Positions 27,054 through 38,509 of a stretch of DNA of 64,000 nt are shown in pieces. The position numbers were made by a program, and so were the translations under genes. This stretch comes from Liolophura sinensis (Eukaryota > Mollusca > Polyplacophora > Chitonida > Chitonidae). The stretch's first letter is position 1. Each line of letters begins with the position of its first letter. The notes beneath the pieces are model-generated. The model saw only the letters and a program-made list of their open reading frames with translations. It was not told the DNA's origin and ran no database searches. The stretch is from the NCBI RefSeq assembly GCF_032854445.1, contig NW_027017979.1, positions 62,001 to 126,000 on the forward strand, in the 5' to 3' direction.

Positions 27054-29243
27054 GTGCCCTTCGGTAGCCCAGACGACGTCAAATCTTTGGGCCAAGCCCA
27101 TTTAACTCACCCAGCAGTTGTCTTACTTCTAAGTCGAAGAAAAACTCAATGTCTTTATCTACATGTAGAAAAACCACACCATTTGTATATAAAAAAAAAC
27201 AAGGTACATGACACAGTCCGCTGTAAAAAGTACAATTGAACACTTGACCCACATCAATAACGTGCCAAAAGATGCGCAATTGGGCCAGGCATCTCCAGCT
27301 GTTGAAAAATTGCAAATTTCCTTGGTTTCCATGGAGTAAGAGCGTTGCTGGGCACGTGATCTTGACATCAACGATTATTCATTTGTGGCTACAGCCAAAA
27401 GTATTGGTCGGAGAGCAACGCGGTTTGCACCATTCGATTTCTCGTCACAAAATACGTCAGATGAGCCTCTTACCAGCAGCATTGGAACAGTTTTTCCACT
27501 TTTGGATTTTTGCCTGGTCTTTTTGTGAATTAAAATCGGCTACATTTACTCTGTACCATCGCGACTGGTCATTACTATATTCAACTTTTCATTATAAGGT
27601 AAGTGCCCTTCGGTAGCCCAGACGACGTCAAATCTTTGGGCCAAGCCCATTTAACTCACCCAGCAAATGTCTTACTCCTAAGTCGAAGACAAACTCAATG
27701 TCTTTATCTACATGTAGAAAAACCACACCATTTGTATATAAAAAACAAAAGGTACTTGATACAGTCCGCTGTAAAAAGTACAATTGAACACTGACCCACA
27801 TCAATAAGGTGCCAAGATAGGCGCAGTTGGGCCAGGCATCTGCAGCTGTTGAAAAATTGCAAATTTCTATGGTTTCCATGGATTAAGAGCCGTTGCTGGG
27901 CACGTGATCTTGACATCATGATTATTCATTTGTGGCTACAGCCAAAAGTATTGGTCGGAGAGCAACGCGGTTTGCACCATTCGATTTCTCATCACAAAAT
28001 ACGTCGGATTAGCCTCTTACCAGCAGCATTGGAACAGTTTTTCCACTTTTGGATTTTACCTGGTCTTTTTGCTATTTGAAATCGGCTACATTAACTATGT
28101 ACAATCGCGACTGGTCATTACTATATTCAACTTTTCATTATAAGTTATGTGCCCTTCGGTAGCCCAGACGACGTCAAATCTTTGGGCCAAGCCCATTTAA
28201 CTCACCCAGCAGTTGTCTTACTTCTAAGTCGAAGACAAACTCAATGTCTTTATCTACATGTAGAAAAACCACACCATTTGTATATAAAAAAAACAAGGTA
28301 CATGACACAGTCCGCTGTAAAAAGTACAATTGAACACTGACCCACATCAATAACGTGCCAAAAGATGCGCAATTGGGCCAGGCATCTCCAGCTGTTGAAA
28401 ATTGCAAATTTCCTTGGTTTCCATGGAGTAAGAGCCGTTGCTGGGCACGTGATCTTGACATCAACGATTATTCATTTGTGGCTACAGCCAAAAGTATTGG
28501 TCGGAGAGCAACGCGGTTTGCACCATTCGATTTCTCGTCACAAAATACGTCGGATTAGCCTCTTACCAGCAGCATTGGAACAGTTTTTTCCACTTTGGAT
28601 TTTTGCCTGGTCTTTTTGTGAATTAAAATCGGCTACATTTACTCTGTACCATCGCGACTGGTCATTACTATATTCAACTTTTCATTATAAGGTAAGTGCC
28701 CTTCGGTAGCCCAGACGACGTCAAATCTTTGGGCCAAGCCCATTTAACTCACCAGCAAATGTCTTACTCCTAAGTCGAAGACAAACTCAATGTCTTTAGC
28801 TACATGTAGAAAAACCACACCATTTGTATATAAAAAACAAAAGGTACTTGATACAGTCCGCTGTAAAAAGTACAAATTGAACACTGACCCACATCAATAA
28901 GGTGCCAAAAGATGCGCAATTGGGCCAGGCATCTCCAGCTGTTGAAAAATTGCAAATTTCCCTTGGTTTCCATGGAGTAAGAGCCGTTGCTGGGCACGTG
29001 ATCTTGACATCATTGATTATTCATTTGTGGCTACAGCCAAAAGTATTGGTCGGAGAGCAGTGCGGTTTGCACCATTCGATTTCTCGTCACAAATACGTCG
29101 GATTAGTCTCTTACCAGCAGCATTGGAACAGTTTTTCCACTTTTGCATTTTTACCTGGTCTTTTTGTGAATTGAAATCGGCTACATTAACTATGTACAAT
29201 CGCGACTGGTCATTACTATATTCAATTTTTCATTATAAGTTAT
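27054..29243. repeat. Four-monomer block, deletion copy of 23202-25949
   Basis: Monomers start at 27054, 27603, 28149 and 28696. They carry the markers of 23202, 23753 (first half only), 24854 and 25402 in that order. Offsets drop from about 3,851 bp (27054 against 23202) to about 3,295 bp (28149 against 24854), a difference of one monomer. The missing monomer is removed inside the chimeric unit at 27603. Confidence 0.86.
27603..28148. repeat. Chimeric monomer holding a crossover junction
   Basis: The first half matches the unit at 23753: GGTAAGTGCCC start, AAGATAGGCGCAG and CATCTGCAGCTG. The second half matches the unit at 24306: TTTCTATGGTTTCC, CATGGATTAAGAG and TTTGCTATTTGAAATC. The last parental-left marker is the five-A run of GTTGAAAAATTGC (24306 has four A). 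The first parental-right marker is TCTATGG. The switch lies between about 27857 and 27868, inside TTGCAAATTT. The result is a unit of normal length and a loss of exactly one monomer relative to 23202-25949. Confidence 0.85.
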
Positions 29244-30344
29244 GTGCCCTTCGGTAGCCCAGACGACGTCAAATCTTTGGGCAAGCCCATTTAACTCACC
29301 CAGCAAATGTCTTACTTCTAAGTCGAAGACAAACTCAATGTCTTTATCTACATGTAGAAAAACCACACCATTTGTATATAAAAAAAACACAAGGTACTTG
29401 ATACAATCCGCTGTAAAAAAGTACAATTGAACACTGACCCACATCAATAACGTGCCAAAGGATGCGCAATTGGGCCAGGCATCTCCAGCTGTTGAAAAAT
29501 TGCAAAATTTCTATGGTTTCCATAGATTAAGAGCCGTTGCTGGGCACGTGATCTTGACATCAGTGATTATTCATTTGTGGCTACAGCCAAAAGTATTGGT
29601 CGGAGAGCAACGCGGTTGCACCATTCGATTTTTCGTCACAAAATACGTCGGATTAGCCTCTTACCAGCAGCATTGGAACAGTTTTTCCACTTTTGGATTT
29701 TTGCCTGGTCTTTTTGCGAATTGAAATCGGCTACATTAACTATGTACAATCGCGACTGGTCATTACTATATTCAACTTTTCATTATAAGTTATGTGCCCT
29801 TCGGTAGCCCAAACGACGTCAATCTTTGGGCCAAGGCCCATTTAACTCACTCAGCAAATGTCTTACTTCTAAGTCGAAGACAAACTCAATGTCTTTATCT
29901 ACATGTAGAAAAACCACACCATTTGTATATAAAAAAAACACATGGTACTTGATACAGTCTGCTGTAAAAAGTACAATTGAACACTGACCCACATCAATAA
30001 GGTGCCAAAAGATGCGCAATTGGGCCAGGCATCTCCAGCTGTTGAAAAATTGCAAACTTCCTTGGTTTCCATGGAGTAAGAGCCGTTGCTGGGGCACATG
30101 ATCTTGACATCAATGATTATTCATTTGTGGCTACAGCCAAAAGTATTGGTCGGAGAGCAACGCGGTTTGCACCATTCCATTTCTCGTCAAAAAATACGTC
30201 GGATTAGCCTCTTACCAGCAGCATTGGAAGAGTTTTTCCACTTTTGGATTTTTGCCAGGTCTTTTTGCTAATTGAAATCGGCCACATTAACTATGTACAA
30301 TCGCGACTGGTCATTACTATATTCAACTTTTCATTATAAGTTAT
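29244..30344. repeat. Two transitional monomers between left- and right-zone types
   Basis: Monomers start at 29244 and 29794. They carry singletons such as TTTCCATAGATTAAG and GCGGTTGCACC in the first (29518-29620), and CCCAAACGACGTC, GGGGCACATG and a CACATGGTAC in the second. The CACATG at 30092 replaces the usual CACGTG. From here on the GTGAATTAAAATCGG class disappears until about 56 kb. Confidence 0.8.
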
Positions 30345-33300
30345 GTGCCCTTCGGTAGCCCAGTCGACGTCAAATTCTTTGGGCCAAGCCCATTTAACTC
30401 ACCCAGCAAATGTCTTACTTCTAAGTCGAAGACAAACTCATGTCTTTATCTTCATGTAGAAAAACCACACCATTTGTATATAAAAAAAACACAAGGTACT
30501 TGATACAGTCCGCTGTAAAAAGTACAATTGAACACTGACCCACATCAATAAGGTGCCAAAAGATGCGCAATTGGGCCAGGCATCTCCAGCTGTTGAAAAA
30601 TTGCAATTTCCTTGGTTTCCATGGAGTAAGAGCCGTTGCTGGGCACGTGATCTTGACATCAATGATTATTCATTTGTGGCTACAGCCAAAAGTATTGGTC
30701 GGAGAGCAACGCGGTTTGCACCATTCGATTTCTCGTCAAAAAATACGTCGGATTAGTCTCTTACCAGCAGCATTGGAACAGTTTTTCCACTTTTGGATTT
30801 TTGCCTGGTATTTTTTCTAATTGAAATCGGCTACATTAACTATGTACAATCGGGACTGGTCATTACTATATTCAACTTTTCATTATAAGGTAAGCGCCCT
30901 TCGGTAGCCCAGACGACGTCAAATCTTTGGGCCAAGCCCATTTAACTCACCCAGCAAATGTCTTACTCCTAAGTCGAAGACAAACTCAATGTCTTTATCT
31001 ACATGTAGAAAAACCACACCATTTGTATATAAAAAAACAAAAGGTACTTGATACAGTCCGCTGTAAAAAGTACAATTGAACACTGACCCACATCAATAAG
31101 GTGCCAAAAGATGCGCAATTGGGCCAGGCATCTCCAGCTGTTGAATAATTGCAAATTTCTATGGTTTCCATGGATTAAGAGCCGTTGCTGGGCACGTGAT
31201 CTTGACATCATTGATTATTCATTTGTGGCTACAGCCAAAAGTATTGGTCGGAGAGCAACGCGGTTTGCACCATTCGATTTCTCGTCACAAAATACGTCGG
31301 ATTAGCCTCTTACCAGCAGCATTGGAACAGTTTTTCTACTTTTGGATTTTTGCCTGTTTTTTTTGCGAATTGAAATCGGCTACATTAACTATGTACAATC
31401 GCGACTGGTCATTACTATATTCAACTTTTCATTATAAGTTATGCGCCCTTCGGTAGCCCAGACGATGTCAAATTTTTGGGCAAAGCCCATTTAACTCACC
31501 CAGCAAATGTCTTACTCCTAAGTCGAAGACAAACTCAATGTCTTTATCTACATGTAGAAAAACCACACCATTTGTATATAAAAAAACACAAGGTACTTGA
31601 TATAGTCCGCTGTAAAAAGTACAATTGAACACTGACCCACATCAATAAGGTGCCAAAAGATGCGCAGTTGGGCCAGGCATCTCCAGCTGTTGAAAAATTG
31701 CAAATTTCTATGGTTTCCATGGATTTAGAGCCGTTGCTGCGCACGTGATCTTGACATCATTGATTATTCATTTGTGGCTACAGCCAAAAGTATTGGTCGG
31801 AGAGCAACGCGGTTTGCACCATTCGATTTCTCGTCACAAAATACGTCGGATTAGCCTCTTACCAGCAGCATTGGAACAGTTTTTCCACTTTTGGATTTTT
31901 GCCTGGTCTTTTTGCTAATTGAAATCGGCTACATTAACTATGTACAATCGCGACTGGTCATTACTATATTCAACTTTTCATTATAAGTTATGTGCCCTTC
32001 GGTAGCCCAGACGACGTCAAATCTTTGGGCCAAGCCCATTTAACTCACCCAGCAAATGTCTTACTCCTAAGTCGAAGACAAACTCAATGTCTTTATCTAC
32101 ATGTAGAAAAACCACACCATTTGTATATAAAAAAAACACAAGGTACTTGATACAATCCGCTGTAAAAAGTACAATTGAACACTGACCCACATCAATAAGG
32201 TGCCAAAAGATGCGCAATTGGGCCAGGCATCTCCAGCTGTTTAAAAATTGAAAATTTCTATGGTTTCCATAGATTAAGAGCCGTTGCTGGGCACGTGATC
32301 TTGACATCATTGATTATTCATTTGTGGCTACAGCCAAAAGTATTGGTCGGAGAGCAACGCGGTTTGCACCATTCGACTTCTCGTCACAAAATACGTCGGA
32401 TTAGTTTCTTACCAGCAGCATTGGAACAGTTTTTCCACTTTTGGATTTTTACCTGGTCTTTTTGCGAATTGAAATCGGCTACATTAACTATGTACAATCG
32501 CGACTGGTCATTACTATATTCAACTTTTCATTATAAGTTATGTGCCCTTCAGTAGCCCAGACGACGTCAAATCTTTGGGCCAAGCCCATTTAACTCACTC
32601 AGCAAATGTCTTACTTCTAAGTCGAAGACAAACTCAATGTCTTTATCTACATGTAGAAAAACCACACCATTTGTATATAAAAAAAACACAAGGTACTTGA
32701 TACAGTCCGCTGTAAAAAGTACAATTGAACACTGACCCACATCAATAAGGTGCCAAAAGATGCGCAATTGGGCCAGGCATCTCCAGCTGTTGAAAAATTG
32801 CAAATTTCCTTGGTTTCCATGGAGTAAGAGCCGTTGCTGGGCACGTGATCTTGACATCAATGATTATTCATTTGTGGCTACAGCCAAAAGTATTGGTCGG
32901 AGAGCAACGCGGTTTGCACCATTCGATTTCTCGTCAAAAAATACGTCGGATTAGCCTCTTACCAGCAGCATTGGAACAGTTTTTCCACTTTTGGATTTTT
33001 GCCTGGTCTTTTTGCTAATTGAAATCGGCTACATTAACTATGTACAATCGCGACTGGTCATTACTATATTCAACTTTTCATTATAAGGTAAGTGCCCTTC
33101 GGTAGCCCAGACGACGTCAAATCTTTGGGCCAAGCCCATTTAACTCACCCAGCAAATGTCTTACTTCTAAGTCGAAGACAAACTCAATGTCTTTATCTAC
33201 ATGTAGAAAAACCACACCATTTGTATATAAAAAACAAAAGGTACTTGATACAGTCCGCTGTAAAAAGTACAATTGAACACTGACCCACATCAATAAGGTG

Positions 33301-36300
33301 CCAAAAGATGCACAATTGGGCCAGGCATCTCCAGCTGTTGAAAAATTGCAAATTTCCTTGGTTTCCATGGAGTAAGAGCCGTTGCTGGGCACGTGATCTT
33401 GATATCATTGATTATTCATTTGTGGCTACAGCCAAAAGTATTGGTCGGAGAGCAGTGCGGTTTGCACCATTCGATTTCTCGTCACAAAATACGTCGGATT
33501 AGTCTCTTACCAGCAGCATTGGAACAGTTTCTCCACTTTTGCATTTTTACCTGGTCTTTTTGTGAATTGAAATCGGCTACATTAACTATGTACAATCGCG
33601 ACTGGTCATTACTATATTCAATTTTTCATTATAAGTTATGTGCCCTTCGGTAGCCCAGACGACGTCAAATCTTTGGGCCAAGCCCATTTAACTCACCCAG
33701 CAAATGTCTTACTTCTAAGTCGAAGACAAACTCAATGTCTTTATCTACATGTAGAAAAACCACACCATTTGTATATAAAAAAACAAAAGGTACTTGATAC
33801 AGTCCGCTGTAAAAAGTACAATTGAACACTGACCCACATCAATAAGGTGCCAAAAGATGCGCAATTGGGCCAGGCATCTCCAGCTGTTGAATAATTGCAA
33901 ATTTCTATGGTTTCCATGGATTAAGAGCCGTTGCTGGGCACGTGATCTTGACATCATTGATTATTCATTTGTGGCTACAGCCAAAAGTATTGGTCGGAGA
34001 GCAACGCGGTTTGCACCATTCGATTTCTCGTCACAAAATACGTCGGATTAGCCTCTTACCAGCAGCATTGGAACAGTTTTTCTACTTTTGGATTTTTGCC
34101 TGTTTTTTTTGCGAATTGGAATCGGCTACATTAACTATGTACAATCGCGACTGGTCATTACTATATTCAACTTTTCATTATAAGTTATGCGCCCTTCGGT
34201 AGCCCAGACGATGTCAAATCTTTGGGCCAAGCCCATTTAACTCACCCAGCAAATGTCTTACTCCTAAGTCGAAGACAAAACTCAATGTCTTTATCTACAT
34301 GTAGAAAAACCACACCATTTGTATATAAAAAACAAAAGGTACTTGATACAGTCTGCTGTAAAAAGTACAATTGAACACTGACCCACATCAATAAGGTGCC
34401 AAAAGATGCGCAATTGGGCCAGGCATCTCCAGCTGTTGAAAAATTGCAAATTTCCTTGGTTTCCATGGAGTAAGAGCCGTTGCTGGGCACGTGATCTTGA
34501 CATCAATGATTATTCATTTGTGGCTACAGCCAAAAGTATTGGTCGGAGAGCAACGCGGTTTGCACCATTCGATTTCTCGTCAAAAAATACGTCGGATTAG
34601 CCTCTTACCAGCAGCATTGGAACAGTTTTTCCACTTTTGGATTTTTGCCTGGTATTTTTTCTAATTGAAATCGGCTACATTAACTATGTACAATCGGGAC
34701 TGGTCATTACTATATTCAACTTTTCATTATAAGGTAAGTGCCCTTCGGTAGCCCAGACGACGTCAAATCTTTGGGCCAAGCCCATTTAACTCACCCAGCA
34801 AATGTCTTACTCCTAAGTCGAAGACAAACTCAATGTCTTTATCTACATGTAGAAAAACCACACCATTTGTATATAAAAAAACAAAAGGTACTTGATACAG
34901 TCCGCTGTAAAAAAGTACAATTGAACACTGACCCACATCAATAAGGTGCCAAAAGATGCGCAATTGGGCCAGGCATCTCCAGCTGTTGAATAATTGCAAA
35001 TTTCTATGGTTTCCATGGATTAAGAGCCGTTGCTGGGCACGTGATCTTGACATCATTGATTATTCATTTGTGGCTACAGCCAAAAGTATTGGTCGGAGAG
35101 CAACGCGGTTTGCACCATTTGATTTCTCGTCACAAAATACGTCGGATTAGCCTCTTACCAGCAGCATTGGAACAGTTTTTCTACTTTTGGATTTTTGCCT
35201 GTTTTTTTTGCGAATTGAAATCGGCTACATTAACTATGTACAATCGCGACTGGTCATTACTATATTCAACTTTTCATTATAAGTTATGCGCCCTTCGGTA
35301 GCCCAGACGATGTCAAATCTTTGGGCAAAGCCCATTTAACTCACCCAGCTAATGTCTTACTCCTAAGTCGAAGACAAACTCAATGTCTTTATCTACATGT
35401 AGAAAAACCACACCATTTGTATATAAAAAAAACACAAGGTACTTGATACAGTCCGCTGTAAAAAGTACAATTGAACACTGACCCACATCAATAAGGTGCC
35501 AAAAGATGCGCAATTGGGCCAGGCATCTCCAGCTGTTGAAAAATTGCAAATTTCCTTGGTTTCCATGGAGTAAGAGCCGTTGCTGGGCACGTGATCTTGA
35601 CATCAATGATTATTCATTTGTGGCTACAGCCAAAAGTATTGGTCGGAGAGCAACGCGGTTTGCACCATTCGATTTCTCGTCAAAAAATACGTCGGATTAG
35701 CCTCTTACCAGCAGCATTGGAACAGTTTTTCCACTTTTGGATTTTTGCCTGGTATTTTTTCTAATTGAAATCGGCTACATTAACTATGTACAATCGCGAC
35801 TGGTCATTACTATATTCAACTTTTCATTATAAGGTAAGTGCCCTTCGGTAGCCCAGACGACGTCAAATCTTTGGGCCAAGCCCATTTAACTCACCCAGCA
35901 AATGTCTTACTCCTAAGTCGAAGACAAACTCAATGTCTTTATCTACATGTAGAAAGACCACACCATTTGTATATAAAAAGCAAAAGGTACTTGATACAGT
36001 CCGCTGTAAAAAGTACAATTGAACACTGACCCACATCAATAAGGTGCCAAAAGATGCGCAGTTGGGCCAGGCATCTCCAGCTGTTGAAAAATTGCAAATT
36101 TCTATGGTTTCCATGGATTTAGAGCCGTTGCTGGGCACGTGATCTTGACATCATTGATTATTCATTTGTGGCTACAGCCAAAAGTATTGGTCGGAGAGCA
36201 ACGCGGTTTGCACCATTCGATTTCTCGTCACAAAATACGTCGGATTAGCCTCTTACCAGCAGCATTGGAACAGTTTTTCCACTTTTGGATTTTTGCCTGG

Positions 36301-37483
36301 TCTTTTTGCTAATTGAAATCGGCTACATTAACTATGTACAATCGCGACTGGTCATTACTATATTCAACTTTTCATTATAAGTTATGTGCCCTTCGGTAGC
36401 CCAGACGACGTCAAATCTTTGGGCCAAGCCCATTTAACTCACCCAGAAAATGTCTTACTTCTAAGTCGAAGACAATCTCAATGTCTTTATCTACATGTAG
36501 AAAAACCACACCATTTGTTTATAAAAAAACACAAGGTACTTGATACAGTCCGCTGTAAAAAGTACAATTGAACACTGACCCACATCAATAAGGTGCCAAA
36601 AGATGCGCAATTGGGCCAGGCATCTCCAGCTGTTGAAAAATTGCAAATTTCTATGGTTTCCATAGATTAAGAGCCGTTGCTGGGCACGTGATCTTGACAT
36701 CATTGATTATTCATTTGTGGCTACAGCCAAAAGTATTGGTCGGAGAGCAACGCGGTTTGCACCATTCGATTTCTCGTCACAAAATACGTCGGATTAGCCT
36801 CTTACCAGCAGCATTGGAACAGTTTTTCTACTTTTGGATTTTTGCCTGTTTTTTTTGCGAATTGAAATCGGCTACATTAACTATGTACAATCGCGACTGG
36901 TCATTACTATATTCAACTTTTCATTATAAGTTATGTGCCCTTCGGTAGCCCAGACGACGTCAAATCTTTGGGCCAAGCCCATTTAACTCACCCAGAAAAT
37001 GTCTTACTTCTAAGTCGAAGACAATCTCAATGTCTTTATCTACATGTAGAAAAACCACACCATTTGTTTATAAAAAAACACAAGGTACTTGATACAGTCT
37101 GCTGTAAAAAGTACAATTGAACACTGACCCACATCAATAAGGTGCCAAAAGATGCGCAATTGGGCCAGGCATCTCCAGCTGTTGAAAAATTGCAAATTTC
37201 TATGGTTTCCATAGATTAAGAGCCGTTGCTGGGCACGTGATCTTGACATCATTGATTATTCATTTGTGGCTACAGCCAAAAGTATTGGTCGGAGAGCAAC
37301 GCGGTTTGCACCATTCGATTTCTCGTCACAAAATACGTCGGATTAGCCTCTTACCAGCAGCATTGGAACAGTTTTTCTACTTTTGGATTTTTGCCTGTTT
37401 TTTTTGCGAATTGAAATCGGCTACATTAACTATGTACAATCGGGACTGGTCATTACTATATTCAACTTTTCATTATAAGTTAT
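30345..37483. repeat. Right-centre segment: 13 monomers, precursor-like order of the six-monomer unit
   Basis: Monomers start at 30345, 30894, 31443, 31992, 32542, 33092, 33640, 34189, 34738, 35288, 35838, 36386 and 36935. The four from 31992 to 34188 match in order those at 37484, 40780 and 47373 (the last with a junction). Markers are CGACTTCTCGTC, then ACTCACTCAGC, then the GGTAAGTGCCC start, then GAATAATTGC with CCTGTTTTTTTTGCG. Units at 36386 and 36935 are adjacent and almost identical. Confidence 0.86.
36386..37483. repeat. Adjacent pair of near-identical monomers (single-unit duplication)
   Basis: The units 36386-36934 and 36935-37483 share CCCAGAAAATGTC, GACAATCTCAATG, TTGTTTATAAAA in place of TATATA, and TTTCCATAGATTAAG. 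By eye they differ at few places, such as CAGTCCGC against CAGTCTGC and ATCGCGACTGG against ATCGGGACTGG. The related unit at 40231 stands alone and has the GGGACTGG form of the second copy. Confidence 0.87.
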
Positions 37484-38055
37484 GTGCCCTTCGGTAGCCC
37501 AGACGACGTCAAATCTTTGGGCCAAGCCCATTTAACTCACCCAGCAAATGTCTTACTCCTAAGTCGAAGACAAACTCAATGTCTTTATCTACATGTAGAA
37601 AAACCACACCATTTGTATATAAAAAAAAACACAAGGTACTTGATACAATCCGCTGTAAAAAGTACAATTGAACACTGACCCACATCAATAAGGTGCCAAA
37701 GGATGCGCAATTGGGCCAGGCATCTCCAGCTGTTGAAAAATTGCAAATTTCTATGGTTTCCATAGATTAAGAGCCGTTGCTGGGCACGTGATCTTGACAT
37801 CATTGATTATTCATTTGTGGCTACAGCCAAAAGTATTGGTCGGAGAGCAACGCGGTTTGCACCATTCGACTTCTCGTCACAAAATACGTCGGATTAGCCT
37901 CTTACCAGCAGCATTGGAACAGTTTTTCCACTTTTGGATTTTTTCCTGGTCTTTTTGCGAATTGAAATCGGCTACATTAACTATGTACAATCGCGACTGG
38001 TCATTACTATATTCAACTTTTCATTATAAGTTATGTGCCCTTCGGTAGCCCAGAC

Positions 38056-38062
38056 GACGTCA
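38056..38062. promoter_or_regulatory. GACGTCA element (CRE-like half), recurring
   Basis: CAGACGACGTCAAATC lies 21 bp into almost every monomer. It resembles the core of a cAMP-response element, but a match this short in a satellite may be chance. It is changed to GATGTCA in the class at 31443, 34189, 35288, 39682, 42977, 49578, 58370, 61120 and 63326, and to GAGGTCA at 53976, 60018 and 62222. Confidence 0.2.
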
Positions 38063-38068
38063 AATCTT

Positions 38069-38081
38069 TGGGCCAAGCCCA
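38069..38081. other. Short dyad TGGGC-CAA-GCCCA
   Basis: A perfect 5-bp inverted repeat with a 3-base loop is present in most units. Single-base losses (GGGCAAGCC, near 1812, 2359 and 29280) or the GGGCAAAGCC and GGGCTAAGCC variants change it elsewhere. It could form a hairpin in RNA or single-stranded DNA; no function is shown. Confidence 0.5.
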
Positions 38082-38138
38082 TTTAACTCACTCAGCAAAT
38101 GTCTTACTTCTAAGTCGAAGACAAACTCAATGTCTTTA

Positions 38139-38150
38139 TCTACATGTAGA
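38139..38150. other. 12-bp perfect palindrome TCTACATGTAGA
   Basis: It is present in nearly every monomer and is one of the least varied parts of the unit. The exceptions I found are near 24959 (two bases lost), 25505 and 28799 (TAGCTACATG), 30451 (TTCATG) and 57932 (one base gained). A symmetric site of this size could bind a dimeric protein. The sequence alone does not show binding. Confidence 0.6.
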
Positions 38151-38166
38151 AAAACCACACCATTTG

Positions 38167-38179
38167 TATATAAAAAAAA
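38167..38179 (+). promoter_or_regulatory. TATA-box-like element TATATA plus A-tract
   Basis: GTATATAAAA is a good match to a eukaryotic TATA box on the plus strand. It starts 16 bp after the end of the 12-bp palindrome in almost every monomer. The A-run that follows varies from about 5 to 11, and to 12-13 where a C is lost. A class at 36386, 36935, 40231 and 58919 has TTTATA instead. If functional it would start satellite transcripts about once per unit. AT-rich sequence also gives such matches by chance, so this is only a candidate. Confidence 0.3.
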
Positions 38180-38250
38180 CACAAGGTACTTGATACAGTC
38201 CGCTGTAAAAAGTACAATTGAACACTGACCCACATCAATAAGGTGCCAAA

Positions 38251-38275
38251 AGATGCGCAATTGGGCCAGGCATCT
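38251..38275. other. Dyad AGATGC-13 nt-GCATCT
   Basis: A perfect 6-bp inverted repeat surrounds the loop GCAATTGGGCCAG. Loop variants (CACAATTGG, GCAGTTGGG, GCAATTTGG) leave the arms intact in most units. Arm changes occur in the GGATGC class (for example 43743 and 44293), the GACATCT class (near 11888, 16270 and 22331) and the GCATGTCC class (near 3655, 5849 and 15734). The arms are therefore not strictly kept. Confidence 0.45.
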
Positions 38276-38276
38276 C

Positions 38277-38282
38277 CAGCTG
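38277..38282. promoter_or_regulatory. CAGCTG hexamer (E-box type)
   Basis: CCAGCTGTTG or GCAGCTGTTG is present in most units. It becomes CAGGTG in the class at 2870, 3967 and 6163, and CAGCGG at 61120 and 63326. A six-base match is weak evidence of a bHLH protein site. Confidence 0.2.
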
Positions 38283-38334
38283 TTGAAAAATTGCAAATTT
38301 CCTTGGTTTCCATGGAGTAAGAGCCGTTGCTGGG

Positions 38335-38340
38335 CACGTG
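38335..38340. promoter_or_regulatory. CACGTG hexamer (canonical E-box/G-box)
   Basis: GGGCACGTGATC occurs once per monomer, 52 bp after CAGCTG. Losses seen are CACGTA at 7562, CACATG at 30092, and complete removal by a 10-bp deletion near 20201. In yeast centromeres a related CACGTG-containing element (CDEI) binds Cbf1. That is only an analogy here, because the motif is short and the organism unknown. Confidence 0.25.
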
Positions 38341-38472
38341 ATCTTGACATCAATGATTATTCATTTGTGGCTACAGCCAAAAGTATTGGTCGGAGAGCAA
38401 CGCGGTTTGCACCATTCGATTTCTCGTTAAAAAATACGTCGGATTAGCCTCTTACCAGCAGCATTGGAACAG

Positions 38473-38509
38473 TTTTTCCACTTTTGGATTTTTGCCTGGT
38501 ATTTTTTCT
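38473..38509. other. T-rich tract with several T-runs
   Basis: Four or five runs of 4-8 T are spaced about 7-13 bp apart, followed by GAATTG. Two regional variants exist: CCTGGTCTTTTTGC across the whole window and CCTGTTTTTTTTGCG from about 31 kb onward. The tract may favour DNA curvature and is prone to one-base indels in runs of T. Confidence 0.45.

Noticed and set aside
38368-38423. Possible Pol III A- and B-box pair (TGGCTACAGCC and ATTCGATTTC), as in a tRNA-derived SINE
   Set aside because: The A-box match needs an extra base and the B-box match differs at three places from the GGTTCGANTCC consensus. The bases around TTCGA do not form a T-arm stem, and there is no SINE tail or target-site duplication.
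38413-38429. CENP-B-box-like match near ATTCGATTTCTCG
   Set aside because: It shares only TTCG with the NTTCGNNNNANNCGGGN core. The required A and CGGG are absent in all units I checked.
38473-38509. Rho-independent terminator at the T-run
   Set aside because: No GC-rich hairpin lies directly before the T-run, and the setting looks eukaryotic.
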